Below, piece by piece: positions 15,724 to 24,151 of a stretch of 64,000 bases of DNA. Numbering within the stretch: the first letter of the stretch is position 1; each line of letters starts with the position of its first letter. Both the position numbers and the translations under genes were made by a program. A model generated the notes under the pieces. That model made no database searches. It was not told the DNA's origin and saw only the letters and a list, made by a program, of their open reading frames with translations. Source of the stretch: Nocardioides lacusdianchii (GTDB lineage Bacteria > Actinomycetota > Actinomycetes > Propionibacteriales > Nocardioidaceae); NCBI RefSeq assembly GCF_020102855.1, contig NZ_JADHZD010000009.1:1-64000 (forward strand), in the 5' to 3' direction.

Positions 15724-16221
15724 TCATTCCGTCGACCCGGGCATCTCCGGCATCTCGGGCAGCTCCGGCATCTCGATGTCCCTGAGCGGGTCGCCGCAGG
15801 TCGTGGTGAGGTAGTCGGCGAAGGCCTCGGCCTCCTTCTGCGCAGCCTCCGAGGCGTCCGCACCGCCCTGCTCGAGCTCCTCGAGCTTGTCGATGGAGAA
15901 GTCGGCGGCATCGATCTCGCCGGCCTGCTCGACCAGCTGCTCGAAGCCGGCGCGGGCCTCGTCGGAGATGTCGTCGGGCGTCCCGACCTCCTCCAGCTCC
16001 CGGCCCCAGTCCTTGACCGCCTGCGCCATCTCCTCGTTGCTGGGGAGCTCCGGGGCGCTCATGTCCTCGGGCAGCAGGTCCGCGAACAGGCTGCTCTGGG
16101 TGTCGCAGAAGTCCTTCTCGCTGGCGTCGGCCGGGGCTCCCCCGCCACCGCCGCAGGCCGAGGTGGCGGCGCCGACGAGCAGCACGGTGCTGGTCAGGGC
16201 GAGGCGGGCGCGGACGTTCAT
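15724..16221 (-). CDS. Secreted lipoprotein, hypothetical
   Basis: The product is 165 residues. The signal peptide (1-21, LTSTVLLVGAATSA) ends in a lipobox TSAC-GGGG, so it should be lipid-anchored on the outer face of the membrane. The mature part is acidic and helical, with two well-separated cysteines (DFCDTQ and TTTCGDP) that could form a disulfide, and it ends in a repetitive MPELPEMPEMPGSTE tail. AAGGGG lies 6 nt before the ATG at 16221. An in-frame start further upstream at 16266 would spoil the signal peptide. No family recognised. Confidence 0.75.
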   Translation of the reverse strand: MNVRARLALTSTVLLVGAATSACGGGGGAPADASEKDFCDTQSSLFADLLPEDMSAPELPSNEEMAQAVKDWGRELEEVGTPDDISDEARAGFEQLVEQAGEIDAADFSIDKLEELEQGGADASEAAQKEAEAFADYLTTTCGDPLRDIEMPELPEMPEMPGSTE

Positions 16222-16292
16222 GGGGATCCCCTTCGATCGGACGCGGACGCGTCGCGGTGTCGTCACTCGCGCCTACCCTTGCGCGGGTCGCC

Positions 16293-16979
16293 TCAATCGT
16301 CCATTCCGAAGGCGTCGGGCAGCGGCACCCGCAGGGACCGCTCGAGCGCCTCGAGGTACTCCCCGCGCGGACGGCGTACGACGCCCAGCGAGGCCAGGTG
16401 CGGCGTCTGCCACTGCACGTCGAGCACGCGGTGCCCGGCGTGCCGGTCCTGCATCATGTCCACGAGGGCGAGCAGGGCGACCTTCGAGGCGTCGCGCTCG
16501 TGGTGGAACATCGACTCCCCGGCGAACAGCCCGCCGACGGCGACGCCGTAGAGCCCCCCGGCGAGCCGGCCGTCGCGCCACGCCTCGACCGAGTGCGCCC
16601 AGCCGAGGCGGTGGAGGCGGCCGTAGGCCTGCTTGAAGTCAGGCGTGATCCAGCCGTCGGGCCGGTCCGTGCGTCCGCACTGCGCCACCACCTCGTCGAA
16701 GACGGTGTCGACGCGGATCTCGAAGTCACGCGCGGACCGGCGCAGCGAGCGCGACACCCGCATCCCGTCGAGCGGCAGCACCCCGCGCTCGACGGGCGAG
16801 AACCAGCCGAGCTGCTCGTCGCCGTCGAGGGTGACCGGCATGGGGAACAGGCCCGCCGCGTACGCCGTCACCAGGGTGCCGGCCTCGAGGTCGGCGCCCA
16901 GCGCGACGAGGTCGTCGTCGGGGTCCCACGTCGAGTGGTGCGGGAAGGCCCACGGCGTAGGAGCGGGAGCGATGGGCAC
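16293..16979 (-). CDS. aat: Leucyl/phenylalanyl-tRNA--protein transferase
   Basis: The product is 228 residues and transfers Leu or Phe from aminoacyl-tRNA to the N-terminal Lys or Arg of proteins, marking them for ClpS/ClpAP degradation (N-end rule). Family motifs: FPHHSTWDPDDDLVALGADLEAGTLVTAYAAGLFPM, WFSPVERGVLPLDGMRVSRSLRRS, then EAWRDGRLAGGLYGVAVGGLFAGESMFH and DVQWQTPHLASLGV. The GTG at 16979 starts next to the homology; GTG 16988 is an in-frame alternative. It is divergent from the RTX-like gene, with 72 bp between starts. Confidence 0.93.
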   Translation of the reverse strand: MPIAPAPTPWAFPHHSTWDPDDDLVALGADLEAGTLVTAYAAGLFPMPVTLDGDEQLGWFSPVERGVLPLDGMRVSRSLRRSARDFEIRVDTVFDEVVAQCGRTDRPDGWITPDFKQAYGRLHRLGWAHSVEAWRDGRLAGGLYGVAVGGLFAGESMFHHERDASKVALLALVDMMQDRHAGHRVLDVQWQTPHLASLGVVRRPRGEYLEALERSLRVPLPDAFGMDD

Positions 16980-17051
16980 GCTTCGCACGGTAGCGAACAA
17001 CCTTTCGCACCGCGCCGACGTCTCCCCCTCGACACCCATCTCGGAGGACAC

Positions 17052-18407
17052 ATGCGACGCACCACCACCCTGACCGTCCTGAGCGGCCTCGCCGGCCTCG
17101 CGCTGGCGCCCGTCGTCGGCTCGGCACCCGCGCACGCCGCCGTCACCTGCGACGGACTGGCCGCGACGATCGTCGTGCCGGAGTCCGACCCCTACACCTC
17201 GCAGCCGGCCGTGCGGGGCACGCCCGGCGACGACGTCATCGTGGGCTCGTCGGGCGACGACGAGATCGAGGGCCTCGGCGGCAACGACACGATCTGCGGG
17301 CTCGCCGGCGCCGACACGATCCGCGGCGGCGAGGGCGACGACCGGCTCTTCGGCGGTCTCGACTTCTACGACTACGAGGACTACGACGGCGACCACGTCG
17401 AGCCCGGCCCGGGCGACGACCACGTCGACCTCGGCCACGACCCGGTGACCGAGGAGCTGTCCTGGGGCACCTACACGTGGGACCAGGTCTCCTTCGCCGG
17501 CGCCGCCGGATCGGTGACCGTCGACCTGACGGCCGGGACCGCGACGGGCGAGGGCACCGACACCATCGCGCCGACCACCCTGGTCGGCGGCGTGGAGGGC
17601 TCGGCCTTCGACGACCGCATCACCGGCTCGGAGCAGATCGACTGGATCACCGCGGGCGGGGGCGACGACGTGGTCGACGGCAGGGGCGGCGACGACTTCG
17701 TCCAGGCCGACGCCCCGACCCGGAGGCTCCCGGCCAAGGAGACCCAGGTGCCCGGCGACGACGTGGTCGACGGCGGCGACGGCAGCGACGTGGTCGAGGG
17801 TGGCCACGGCACGGACCTGCTCCGGGGCAACGGAGGGCGCGACGCCATCCGGGTCCAGGACGGTGAGCGCGGCACCCGGGCCCTCGGCGGACCCGGTCGC
17901 GACGGGATCGGGTCGTGGAGCTTCCGGGCGACGGGCGAGGCCCTCATGCTCGGCGGCGGTGGCGACGACACGTTCTACCCCGCGATCAGCGACCGTCGCG
18001 ACCGGGTCGTCGTGCGCGGCGGAGGAGGTGCCGACCGGCTGGCGCCAGCCGTGTCGCTCAAGGCGGCGCCGCACAGGAGCAAGGTCGTCGTCGACGCCCG
18101 CAGGGGCACGGTGACCACGAAGGTCGGCACCCGGATCCGCTTCTCCTCGGTCAGGTCCTTCGGCTTCGAGGGCAGCACCGAGACCCGCTTCCACTTCCGC
18201 GGCTCGGACCGCCCCGAGGTCCTGCGGTTCACCGAGCAGTACGGCCCCGTCACCGCCACCGGCGGTGGCGGCGGTGACCGGCTCACCGGCGGGTGGGGAC
18301 GCGACCTGCTCGACGGGGGCTCCGGGCGCGACGTGCTCGACGGGGACAAGGGACGCGACCGCTGCCTGCGGGGCGAGCGGCTGCGCAGCTGTGAGGCCCG
18401 TCGCTGA
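17052..18407 (+). CDS. Secreted RTX-like calcium-binding repeat protein
   Basis: The product is 451 residues. The signal peptide (1-31) ends APAHA-AV. Mature sequence carries clusters of glycine/aspartate nonapeptides of the hemolysin type (GTPGDDVIVGSSGDDEIEGLGGND, GGDGSDVVEGGHGTDLL, and GGSGRDVLDGDKGRDRCLRG at the C-terminus), which form Ca2+-binding parallel beta-rolls. Middle blocks (about 145-180 and 300-400) lack the repeats. Four cysteines suggest disulfides near each end. No enzymatic domain is seen. A GGAGG site lies 5 nt before the ATG. A surface or extracellular structural role is inferred. Confidence 0.88.
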   Translation: MRRTTTLTVLSGLAGLALAPVVGSAPAHAAVTCDGLAATIVVPESDPYTSQPAVRGTPGDDVIVGSSGDDEIEGLGGNDTICGLAGADTIRGGEGDDRLFGGLDFYDYEDYDGDHVEPGPGDDHVDLGHDPVTEELSWGTYTWDQVSFAGAAGSVTVDLTAGTATGEGTDTIAPTTLVGGVEGSAFDDRITGSEQIDWITAGGGDDVVDGRGGDDFVQADAPTRRLPAKETQVPGDDVVDGGDGSDVVEGGHGTDLLRGNGGRDAIRVQDGERGTRALGGPGRDGIGSWSFRATGEALMLGGGGDDTFYPAISDRRDRVVVRGGGGADRLAPAVSLKAAPHRSKVVVDARRGTVTTKVGTRIRFSSVRSFGFEGSTETRFHFRGSDRPEVLRFTEQYGPVTATGGGGGDRLTGGWGRDLLDGGSGRDVLDGDKGRDRCLRGERLRSCEARR

Positions 18408-18442
18408 CGCAGCGCTCTGGCGCGCCGCCGTACGATCGATGC

Positions 18443-19120
18443 ATGGGCCTGAAGCAGACCGTCGCGCGCCAGCTCGCGCCGAGGATCACCGAGCTGACAC
18501 CCGGGCTGAGCACGGGCTTCGTCCGTGAGGCGCTCAACCGGGCCATCGACGGCGTCGGCCCCCTCGCCCCCGCGGCGGTGGCCGCCGACAAGCAGCTCAG
18601 GGAGCAGCGCGGCAACGTCGAGCGCGCGATCCACGAGGTCATCGAGAACAACGTCCGCATCGCCGGCGCGCAGGGCTTCGCGACCAACGTCGGCGGGCTC
18701 GTGACGATGGCGGTGGCCATCCCCGCCAACGTGACCGGCCTGGCGATCATCCAGTGCCGGATGGTCGCCGGCATCGCGCACCTGCGCGGCCACGACCTCA
18801 GCGACCCGCGCGTGCGCAACGCGGTCCTGGCGCTGCTGCTCGGCGAGGAGCACGTCACCGAGCTCGTCAAGAAGAAGAAGCTGCCGGCCACGCCGATGGC
18901 CCTGGCCACCGCGCCGGTGCACGACCCCACCCTCGACGGCACGATCTCCGCGGTCGTCGCCTCCGACATCGTCACCCGCGTCGTCGGCAAGCGGCTGGCG
19001 ACCACCGTCGGGCGCCGCGTGCCGGTGGTCGGCGGCGTCGTGGGCGCCGGGGCGGACGGCTTCGCGACCTGGAAGGTCGGGAGGTACGCCGACCGCGAGC
19101 TGCTGGTGCGCCGGCGCTGA
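18443..19120 (+). CDS. EcsC family protein
   Basis: The product is 225 residues. Central hydrophobic stretch GLVTMAVAIPANVTGLAIIQCRMVAGIAHLRGHDLSDP and C-terminal VVGGVVGAGADGFATWKVGRYADREL match the EcsC family, named from a Bacillus membrane-associated protein next to an ABC transporter. Here there is no transporter partner. It follows the RTX-like gene by 35 bp on the same strand. Function in this family is not established. Confidence 0.75.
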   Translation: MGLKQTVARQLAPRITELTPGLSTGFVREALNRAIDGVGPLAPAAVAADKQLREQRGNVERAIHEVIENNVRIAGAQGFATNVGGLVTMAVAIPANVTGLAIIQCRMVAGIAHLRGHDLSDPRVRNAVLALLLGEEHVTELVKKKKLPATPMALATAPVHDPTLDGTISAVVASDIVTRVVGKRLATTVGRRVPVVGGVVGAGADGFATWKVGRYADRELLVRRR

Positions 19121-19124
19121 GGCC

Positions 19125-19724
19125 TCAGCCCGCGCGGGCCGCCCACTCCTCGGCGAGCAGCGCGTAGCCGACCTCGTCGAGCCACCCGAGCTCGTGGTGC
19201 CACAGGGACTGGCGCGAGAGCCGCTCGCGTCGCATCCCGGCCTTCTCGAGGACCGCGACCGAGGCGTGGTTGTCGGCGTTGGCCGCTGCCGTGACGCGGC
19301 GCAGGCCGAGGTCGTCGAACGCGGCGCCGAGCAGCGCGCGGGCCGTGGCCGTGGCGATGCCCTGGCCGGCGAACCGCGGGTCGACGATGTAGCCGATCAG
19401 GCCGTCGGTGCCGTCGGGGACACCCGGCTGGCCGGGACCGTCGACGACGTCGAGGAAGCCGATCGCGACGACCTCGCCGTCACGCTCGACCACGCAGGAG
19501 TGGTCGGTCGGGCTGCCGGGCACGGCCAGCAGCTCGCGTCGCAGGTCGTCGGGGTCGACGTGGGTGCGGACCATGAAGTGGTTGACGACCGGGTCGTTGC
19601 GGAAGGCCAGCAACGCCTCGACGTCCGCCTCCACGGGGTCGCGCAGGAGCAGGTCGTCGGCACGGGCGGGCCAGGGGCTGGAGGGCACGGCGGGACCCTC
19701 GCACACGACGACGGTCCGGCGCAC
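19125..19724 (-). CDS. GNAT family N-acetyltransferase
   Basis: The product is 199 residues of the RimJ/RimL type: LLLRDPVEADVEALLAFRNDPVVNHF, GYIVDPRFAGQGIATATARALLGAAF (acetyl-CoA loop) and ANADNHASVAVLEKAGMRRE. The usual acetyl acceptor is a protein N-terminus or a small amine; here it is unknown. The first about 20 residues (MRRTVVVCEGPAVPSS) lack homology, so the true start may be later. It lies 25 bp after the last sulfotransferase-type gene on the same strand and may be the tail of that operon. Confidence 0.85.
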   Translation of the reverse strand: MRRTVVVCEGPAVPSSPWPARADDLLLRDPVEADVEALLAFRNDPVVNHFMVRTHVDPDDLRRELLAVPGSPTDHSCVVERDGEVVAIGFLDVVDGPGQPGVPDGTDGLIGYIVDPRFAGQGIATATARALLGAAFDDLGLRRVTAAANADNHASVAVLEKAGMRRERLSRQSLWHHELGWLDEVGYALLAEEWAARAG

Positions 19725-19749
19725 GGCGGTTTTCCGCCGCCGAGCGGGC

Positions 19750-20946
19750 TCAGCCGCGGAGCCGGCCCTTCGCCCGCCGGTAGGCGTCGAGCGTGCCCCG
19801 GCCCGCGGGACTGTCCTCGAGCGTGGTCACGACCTTGCGCCGGACCCGGTAGGACGGCGTGGCGCGCGCGTGGTCGCGCTCCTCGCGCGCCTCGCGCAGC
19901 TCCTCGTGCAGGCGCTCCTCGACGGCCCGCAGGCGGGCGCCCTCCACGAGCAGGGCGCTGATCGCGTCGAGCGCCGGCGCCAGCAGCTCGTCGGCGGCGG
20001 TGGTGTCGGGGTCGGCGAAGGTGCCCGGCTCCGGCCCGAGCAGGTCGTCGAGCGAGCCGACGACGTCGTAGCCGCGCTCGGCCAGCACGGCCGTCCAGCT
20101 GCGCGAGAGGTCGCGGGCCCACGCGTGGGCGTCGGGCGGCAGGCCCAGCCGGGCGGACGCGACGCCGCGCGACAAGGTCTGGTGGGCCAGCACCTCGCGC
20201 ACGAGGGGGCGGTAGTCGGGAGGGGCGATGATCGAGGTGACCCGCTCGTTGATGGTGCGCAGCAGCGACGTCTCCGGGACACCGAGGGACGGGTTCTCCC
20301 GCTCCGCAGTCAGGTCCAGCGGAAGGTCGCCGAGGCCGAAGGTGCGCTCGAAGCGGCGCCAGAGCTCCCCGCGGTCGGAGCCCGACGGCGGGAGCGTGAC
20401 GAGGTGGACCCGCTCCGGTGGCAGCGAGCTCCCCCAGCGCTCGAGGATGTCGGGGACCTCCTGCACCGCCCAGAACCACGACCCGATCCGCGACTCGCGC
20501 GCGGGGTCGCGGATGGTCTCGAGGAAGCGGGAGTAGGTGATGTGGCTGCGGTGCTTGACGTTCTCCTGCCACTCGGCCGGCACCTGGCGCACCAGGTCGC
20601 GCGCCGACAGCACGAGGTGGACCTCGGCGTCGCCGAGCGAGTCGAGCGCGCGCCGGACCTGGGTCGGGGTGGCCCGGGCGAAGATCTCGTGGCTGATGAT
20701 CGAGGTGCCGTGCCACTCGCGCACCTCGGCGGCGAGCCGGTCCCAGGCCCCGACGGCCTCGGTCTCGATCCCGCCCCACGGGAGCGTCATCAGGTCGAGC
20801 GCAGCGAGGAAGTGGGCGTCGAAGCGGTCCGCGGGGTAGAGGATGTCGTGCTCGCGCAGCAGCGACTGGTTGCGGAACAGCACGTCCTGGAGGTAGGACG
20901 TCCCGGTCTTGGGGCAGCCCACGTGCAGCAGCACCTTCCTGCTCAC
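19750..20946 (-). CDS. Sulfotransferase family protein (third of a tandem set)
   Basis: The product is 398 residues. The 5'-phosphosulfate loop is GCPKTGTSYLQD (residues 10-21) and the 3'-phosphate motif is VLSARDLVRQVPAEWQ, so binding of PAPS is expected. The C-terminal 70 residues are helical and charged, a likely coiled coil (EERLHEELREAREERDHAR), ending in SYRVRRKVVTTLED as in glycan-assembly proteins. The start is GTG 20946, whose last bases form the TGA of the preceding gene (GTGA overlap). It could sulfate a lipid or cell-envelope glycan; the acceptor is unknown. Confidence 0.85.
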   Translation of the reverse strand: MSRKVLLHVGCPKTGTSYLQDVLFRNQSLLREHDILYPADRFDAHFLAALDLMTLPWGGIETEAVGAWDRLAAEVREWHGTSIISHEIFARATPTQVRRALDSLGDAEVHLVLSARDLVRQVPAEWQENVKHRSHITYSRFLETIRDPARESRIGSWFWAVQEVPDILERWGSSLPPERVHLVTLPPSGSDRGELWRRFERTFGLGDLPLDLTAERENPSLGVPETSLLRTINERVTSIIAPPDYRPLVREVLAHQTLSRGVASARLGLPPDAHAWARDLSRSWTAVLAERGYDVVGSLDDLLGPEPGTFADPDTTAADELLAPALDAISALLVEGARLRAVEERLHEELREAREERDHARATPSYRVRRKVVTTLEDSPAGRGTLDAYRRAKGRLRG

Positions 20947-22055
20947 TGCCCCACCTGCCTCTCCGTGCGCCATGCCGGGTCGACGACCATCCTGATCGCC
21001 AGGTCGAGGACCTGCTCGTCGTCGGCGCCGGTCACCGTGGCGGGCGCGCTGCGCGGCGCGAGATCGGCGAGGTCGCCGACGACAGGGTAGCCAGCGCGCG
21101 TCAGGTGGCGCGTCATCCGTGCCGCGGAGGAGGCGACCCAGTCGCGTTCGCGATCAGGTACGCCGACCGGTGCGACGCCGCTGTCGGGGATCCGCCGCTG
21201 CAGCGTGCGCATCAGCGCCGGCCGCTCGGCCGCCGGCACGCGCAGCCCGACGACCGCAGCCACGCGGCGGGCGAGCTCGGCCTGGTCGGCCCCGGGGACG
21301 CGCGCAAGAGACGACGGCAGGGACCGTACGCCGAGCTCGCGGGGCAACCGGTCGAGGTCGGTGACGACCCGCACGAGCGGGCGGCGTGGGTGCCAGCGGG
21401 CCACGGATTCGGCGAGGTCGACGCGGGCCGGCAGCTGGTCGCGCTCGCGCCAGAAGCGCAGCCACTCCGCCCACGGCTTGCTGCCGTGCTCGAAGCAGCG
21501 CTGGGTCCAGGTGCGCGCGAGGAGCTCGTCGAGCGGCGCGCCGAGGGCGACGACGTGCGGCCGAGGACCTCCCTCGGGCCGGCCGAGGGCGCGCAGGTGC
21601 TCGCGCAGGCCGGTGGCCAGGACCGGGTCGCCCACCAGGCGGAACCTGCGGCGCCACGGCCGCGCCCAGGTGGTGCACACGGGATCGGCGCCGAGCGCGA
21701 CGAGGTCGTCGGCCACGAGGACGCTCGCCACGCGCAGCAGCTCGTGGGCGCCCACGGTCGCCGGGTCGACGGGTGCGGGACCGAACCCGGACCTCGGTAG
21801 CCCGACGAGCGGCAGGTCGGCCTTGCCGCGGCCGGCGGCCGTGGTCGCCAGCACGCGGTCGGCGAGCGCCGGGTCCGGGACCGCGGACCCGCGAGCGAGG
21901 TTGATCCGGCGCAGCAGCTCGAGCTGCTGGGCGCCCGGCAGCGTCGGCGCGGCCACCGGCGTGGTCCGGTCGGCCCACGCCAGCCAGGGCGTCGTACCTC
22001 CGTGACGGAGGTGCTCGACCCAGCTCGCGGCCGAGCCGGAGGAGTCGCCGGTCAA
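20943..22055 (-). CDS. Divergent sulfotransferase-like protein without the PAPS signature
   Basis: The product is about 370 residues. The likely start is TTG 22055, overlapping the TGA of the upstream sulfotransferase by 4 nt; no ATG or GTG lies nearby. The overall plan and the C-terminal block (RDWVASSAARMTRHLTRAGYPVVGDLADLAPRS) parallel the neighbours (ERADLWIEWIRGSGVDVIGDVEDLRPR in the one before), but the N-terminus has no PKTGT loop. It may be a non-catalytic partner, or use a diverged site. The relationship is my reading of short similarities, not an alignment. Confidence 0.6.
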   Translation of the reverse strand: MTGDSSGSAASWVEHLRHGGTTPWLAWADRTTPVAAPTLPGAQQLELLRRINLARGSAVPDPALADRVLATTAAGRGKADLPLVGLPRSGFGPAPVDPATVGAHELLRVASVLVADDLVALGADPVCTTWARPWRRRFRLVGDPVLATGLREHLRALGRPEGGPRPHVVALGAPLDELLARTWTQRCFEHGSKPWAEWLRFWRERDQLPARVDLAESVARWHPRRPLVRVVTDLDRLPRELGVRSLPSSLARVPGADQAELARRVAAVVGLRVPAAERPALMRTLQRRIPDSGVAPVGVPDRERDWVASSAARMTRHLTRAGYPVVGDLADLAPRSAPATVTGADDEQVLDLAIRMVVDPAWRTERQVGQ

Positions 22056-23137
22056 CGGTCGCGCAGCCGACGCGCGGTCTCGCGGATCCTGCCGCTCACC
22101 GTGTCGGCGGAGGCGCGGTTGGCGGCCTCCTGCGTCATCACGGTCAGCGCGTCGAGCGCCGCCCCGAGCTCGAGCTTCGCGCGGACCCGGTCGGGGTTCT
22201 TCCAGTCCTCGCCCTCGGCGGGACGGCGCGGGCGGAGGTCCTCCACGTCGCCGATGACGTCGACGCCGCTGCCCCTGATCCACTCGATCCAGAGGTCGGC
22301 GCGCTCCTCGGCGAAGGCGTAGCGCTCGGGGGGCAGGCGCACCGGGACGGCGGTGCGGGAGACCAGCACCTCCTGGGCGAGCACCTCGCGGATGAGGTTG
22401 TCGTAGGCCGGCTCGCGCCACACGCCGAGCTCGAGGCGGCGGTTCAGCTTGCGCAGCAGGGACGTCTCGGCGATGCCGAGCGAGCGGTTGTCGCGCTCGG
22501 AGTCGAGCGGCGCCCAGTCCGGGTCGATGCTGAAGGCGCGGCAGAAGCGCAGCCACAGCTCGTCGCCGTTGGGACCGCGGTCGTGGGGCACGGTGACCAC
22601 GTGCACGCGCTCGGGAGGGAGCTTGGCGCCCCACTGCGAGAGCACGCGCGGCAGGTCCATCGCGTTGAAGAACCACGTCTGGCCGCGCTCGACCTTGTTG
22701 AGGAAGCGGCGGAAGGGCCACTTGCGGCCCTGCTTGATCGACTCCTGCCAGGCGGCGGGCAGCTGGCGGCCCAGGTCGCGCGCGGAGTAGACGATGTGGA
22801 CCTCGTTGCCGGCGAGGTCGTTCATCGCCTTGGCGATCTTGTCCGGCTTGGCACCGGCGAGGATCTCGTGGCTGATGACCACGTTGCCGTCGGAGCGGTT
22901 GACCCGCTTCACCATCGCCTCCCAGGCGCCCTTGGCGTGCCCGGGCGCGCCGCCCCAGTCCTGCTCGAGCAGGTCGAGCGCGGCGCGGAAGTGGAACATG
23001 TCCGAGCGACCGCCGCGCGTGCTCGGGACGGTCACGCCGTGCCGGGCCAGCGACGCGGAGTTGAGCAGCAGCCGGTCCTGGAGGTAGGTCGTCCCGGTCT
23101 TGGGTGCCCCGATGTGGAGGTGGACGACGCGGCTCAT
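22052..23137 (-). CDS. Sulfotransferase family protein (first of a tandem set)
   Basis: The product is 361 residues. It begins MSRVVHLHIGAPKTGTTYLQ, with the PAPS 5'-phosphosulfate loop at residues 12-20, and has the 3'-phosphate motif IVYSARDLGRQLPAAWQ near residue 117. It shares blocks with the 19750-20946 product (SDERDNRSLGIAETSLLRKLN versus ERENPSLGVPETSLLRTIN). The ATG overlaps the stop of HMG-CoA lyase (ATGA), so translation is coupled to the leucine-degradation genes. The substrate is unknown. Confidence 0.87.
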   Translation of the reverse strand: MSRVVHLHIGAPKTGTTYLQDRLLLNSASLARHGVTVPSTRGGRSDMFHFRAALDLLEQDWGGAPGHAKGAWEAMVKRVNRSDGNVVISHEILAGAKPDKIAKAMNDLAGNEVHIVYSARDLGRQLPAAWQESIKQGRKWPFRRFLNKVERGQTWFFNAMDLPRVLSQWGAKLPPERVHVVTVPHDRGPNGDELWLRFCRAFSIDPDWAPLDSERDNRSLGIAETSLLRKLNRRLELGVWREPAYDNLIREVLAQEVLVSRTAVPVRLPPERYAFAEERADLWIEWIRGSGVDVIGDVEDLRPRRPAEGEDWKNPDRVRAKLELGAALDALTVMTQEAANRASADTVSGRIRETARRLRDR

Positions 23138-24066
23138 GGCGCTGATTGTGCCAGTCCCCCACCCAGTGCTCGTACGACGGCGCTCGGGCTCGGGCGGCCC
23201 AGCCGGCCGGCCATCCACACGCTGGTCGCGACCACGGCGTCGAGGTCGACCCCGTGGTCGATGCCGAGACCGGTCAGCATCCACACCAGGTCCTCGGTGG
23301 CGAGGTTGCCGGTCGCGGACTTCGCGTAGGGGCAGCCGCCGAGGCCCCCGGCACTGGCGTCGAAGGTGGTGATGCCGGCCTGGAGCGCGGAGAACGTGTT
23401 GGTCAGCGCCTGGCCGTAGGTGTCGTGGAAGTGCATCGCCAGCCGGTCGGTGCCGACGCCGACGTCCGCGAAGGCCGCGACGAGCGCCTTCACGTGCCCG
23501 GCGGTGGCCACGCCGATGGTGTCGCCGAGGCTCAGCTGGGAGGCGCCGAGGTCGAGGAGCCGGGTGCCGGCGGTGACGACCTGCTCGACCGGCACCGCTC
23601 CCTCCCACGGGTCGCCGAAGCACATCGACACGTAGGCCCGCACGTCCATCCCGGCCTCGCGGGCGCGGGCGACGGTGGGCTCGAACATCGCGAACTGCTC
23701 GTCGAAGGTGCGGTTGAGGTTCTTCGCGGCGAAGGTCTCCGTGGCGCTGCCGAAGATCGCGATGTGCTCCAGGCCGAGCTCGAGCGCCCGGTCGAGGCCG
23801 CGCTCGTTGGGCACCAGGACCGGCAGGTGACGCCCGGCCTCGCCCAGGTCGGCCATCAGCTCCGCGGCGTCGGCGAGCTGCGGCACCCACCGCGGGTGCA
23901 CGAAGGAGGTGGCCTCGACGATCGGGAGCCCGGCGGACACGAGGCGGCGTACGAACTCCGCCTTGACCTCGACGGGCACGATCGCCTGCTCGTTCTGGAG
24001 GCCGTCGCGGGGGCCGACCTCGTAGATCGTGACGGCGGACGGAAGGCCGTCGGCCCGCACGGTCAT
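23134..24066 (-). CDS. Hydroxymethylglutaryl-CoA lyase
   Basis: The product is 310 residues and cleaves HMG-CoA to acetyl-CoA and acetoacetate, the last step of leucine catabolism. TIM-barrel DRE-type signatures: IYEVGPRDGLQNE (metal Asp and catalytic Arg), EATSFVHPRWVPQLADA, FHDTYGQALTN (metal His) and the active-site loop GGLGGCPYAKSATGNLATED with its Cys. The ATG at 24066 matches the family start; the frame runs upstream into a dispersed repeat. It is third in the carboxylase operon and overlaps the next gene by 4 nt. Equivalent names are mvaB, hmgL and liuE. Confidence 0.94.
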   Translation of the reverse strand: MTVRADGLPSAVTIYEVGPRDGLQNEQAIVPVEVKAEFVRRLVSAGLPIVEATSFVHPRWVPQLADAAELMADLGEAGRHLPVLVPNERGLDRALELGLEHIAIFGSATETFAAKNLNRTFDEQFAMFEPTVARAREAGMDVRAYVSMCFGDPWEGAVPVEQVVTAGTRLLDLGASQLSLGDTIGVATAGHVKALVAAFADVGVGTDRLAMHFHDTYGQALTNTFSALQAGITTFDASAGGLGGCPYAKSATGNLATEDLVWMLTGLGIDHGVDLDAVVATSVWMAGRLGRPSPSAVVRALGGGLAQSAP

Positions 24067-24099
24067 GGGCAGCGGTTTCGACGCAGCCTCATCGGTCCC

Positions 24100-24151
24100 T
24101 GAGGTGCGAGGAGCGCCAGCGACGAGCCTCGAAGGGCGCACCTCAACCACC
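24100..24151. repeat. Dispersed palindromic repeat, family B, copy 1
   Basis: The palindrome starts gaggtgcgaggagcg and ends gggcgcacctcaaccacc. It fills the gap between the carboxylase alpha gene and HMG-CoA lyase, and its TTGA supplies the TGA stop of the alpha subunit (24143-24145). Related copies lie at 26131-26220 and 61000-61036. Confidence 0.8.
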
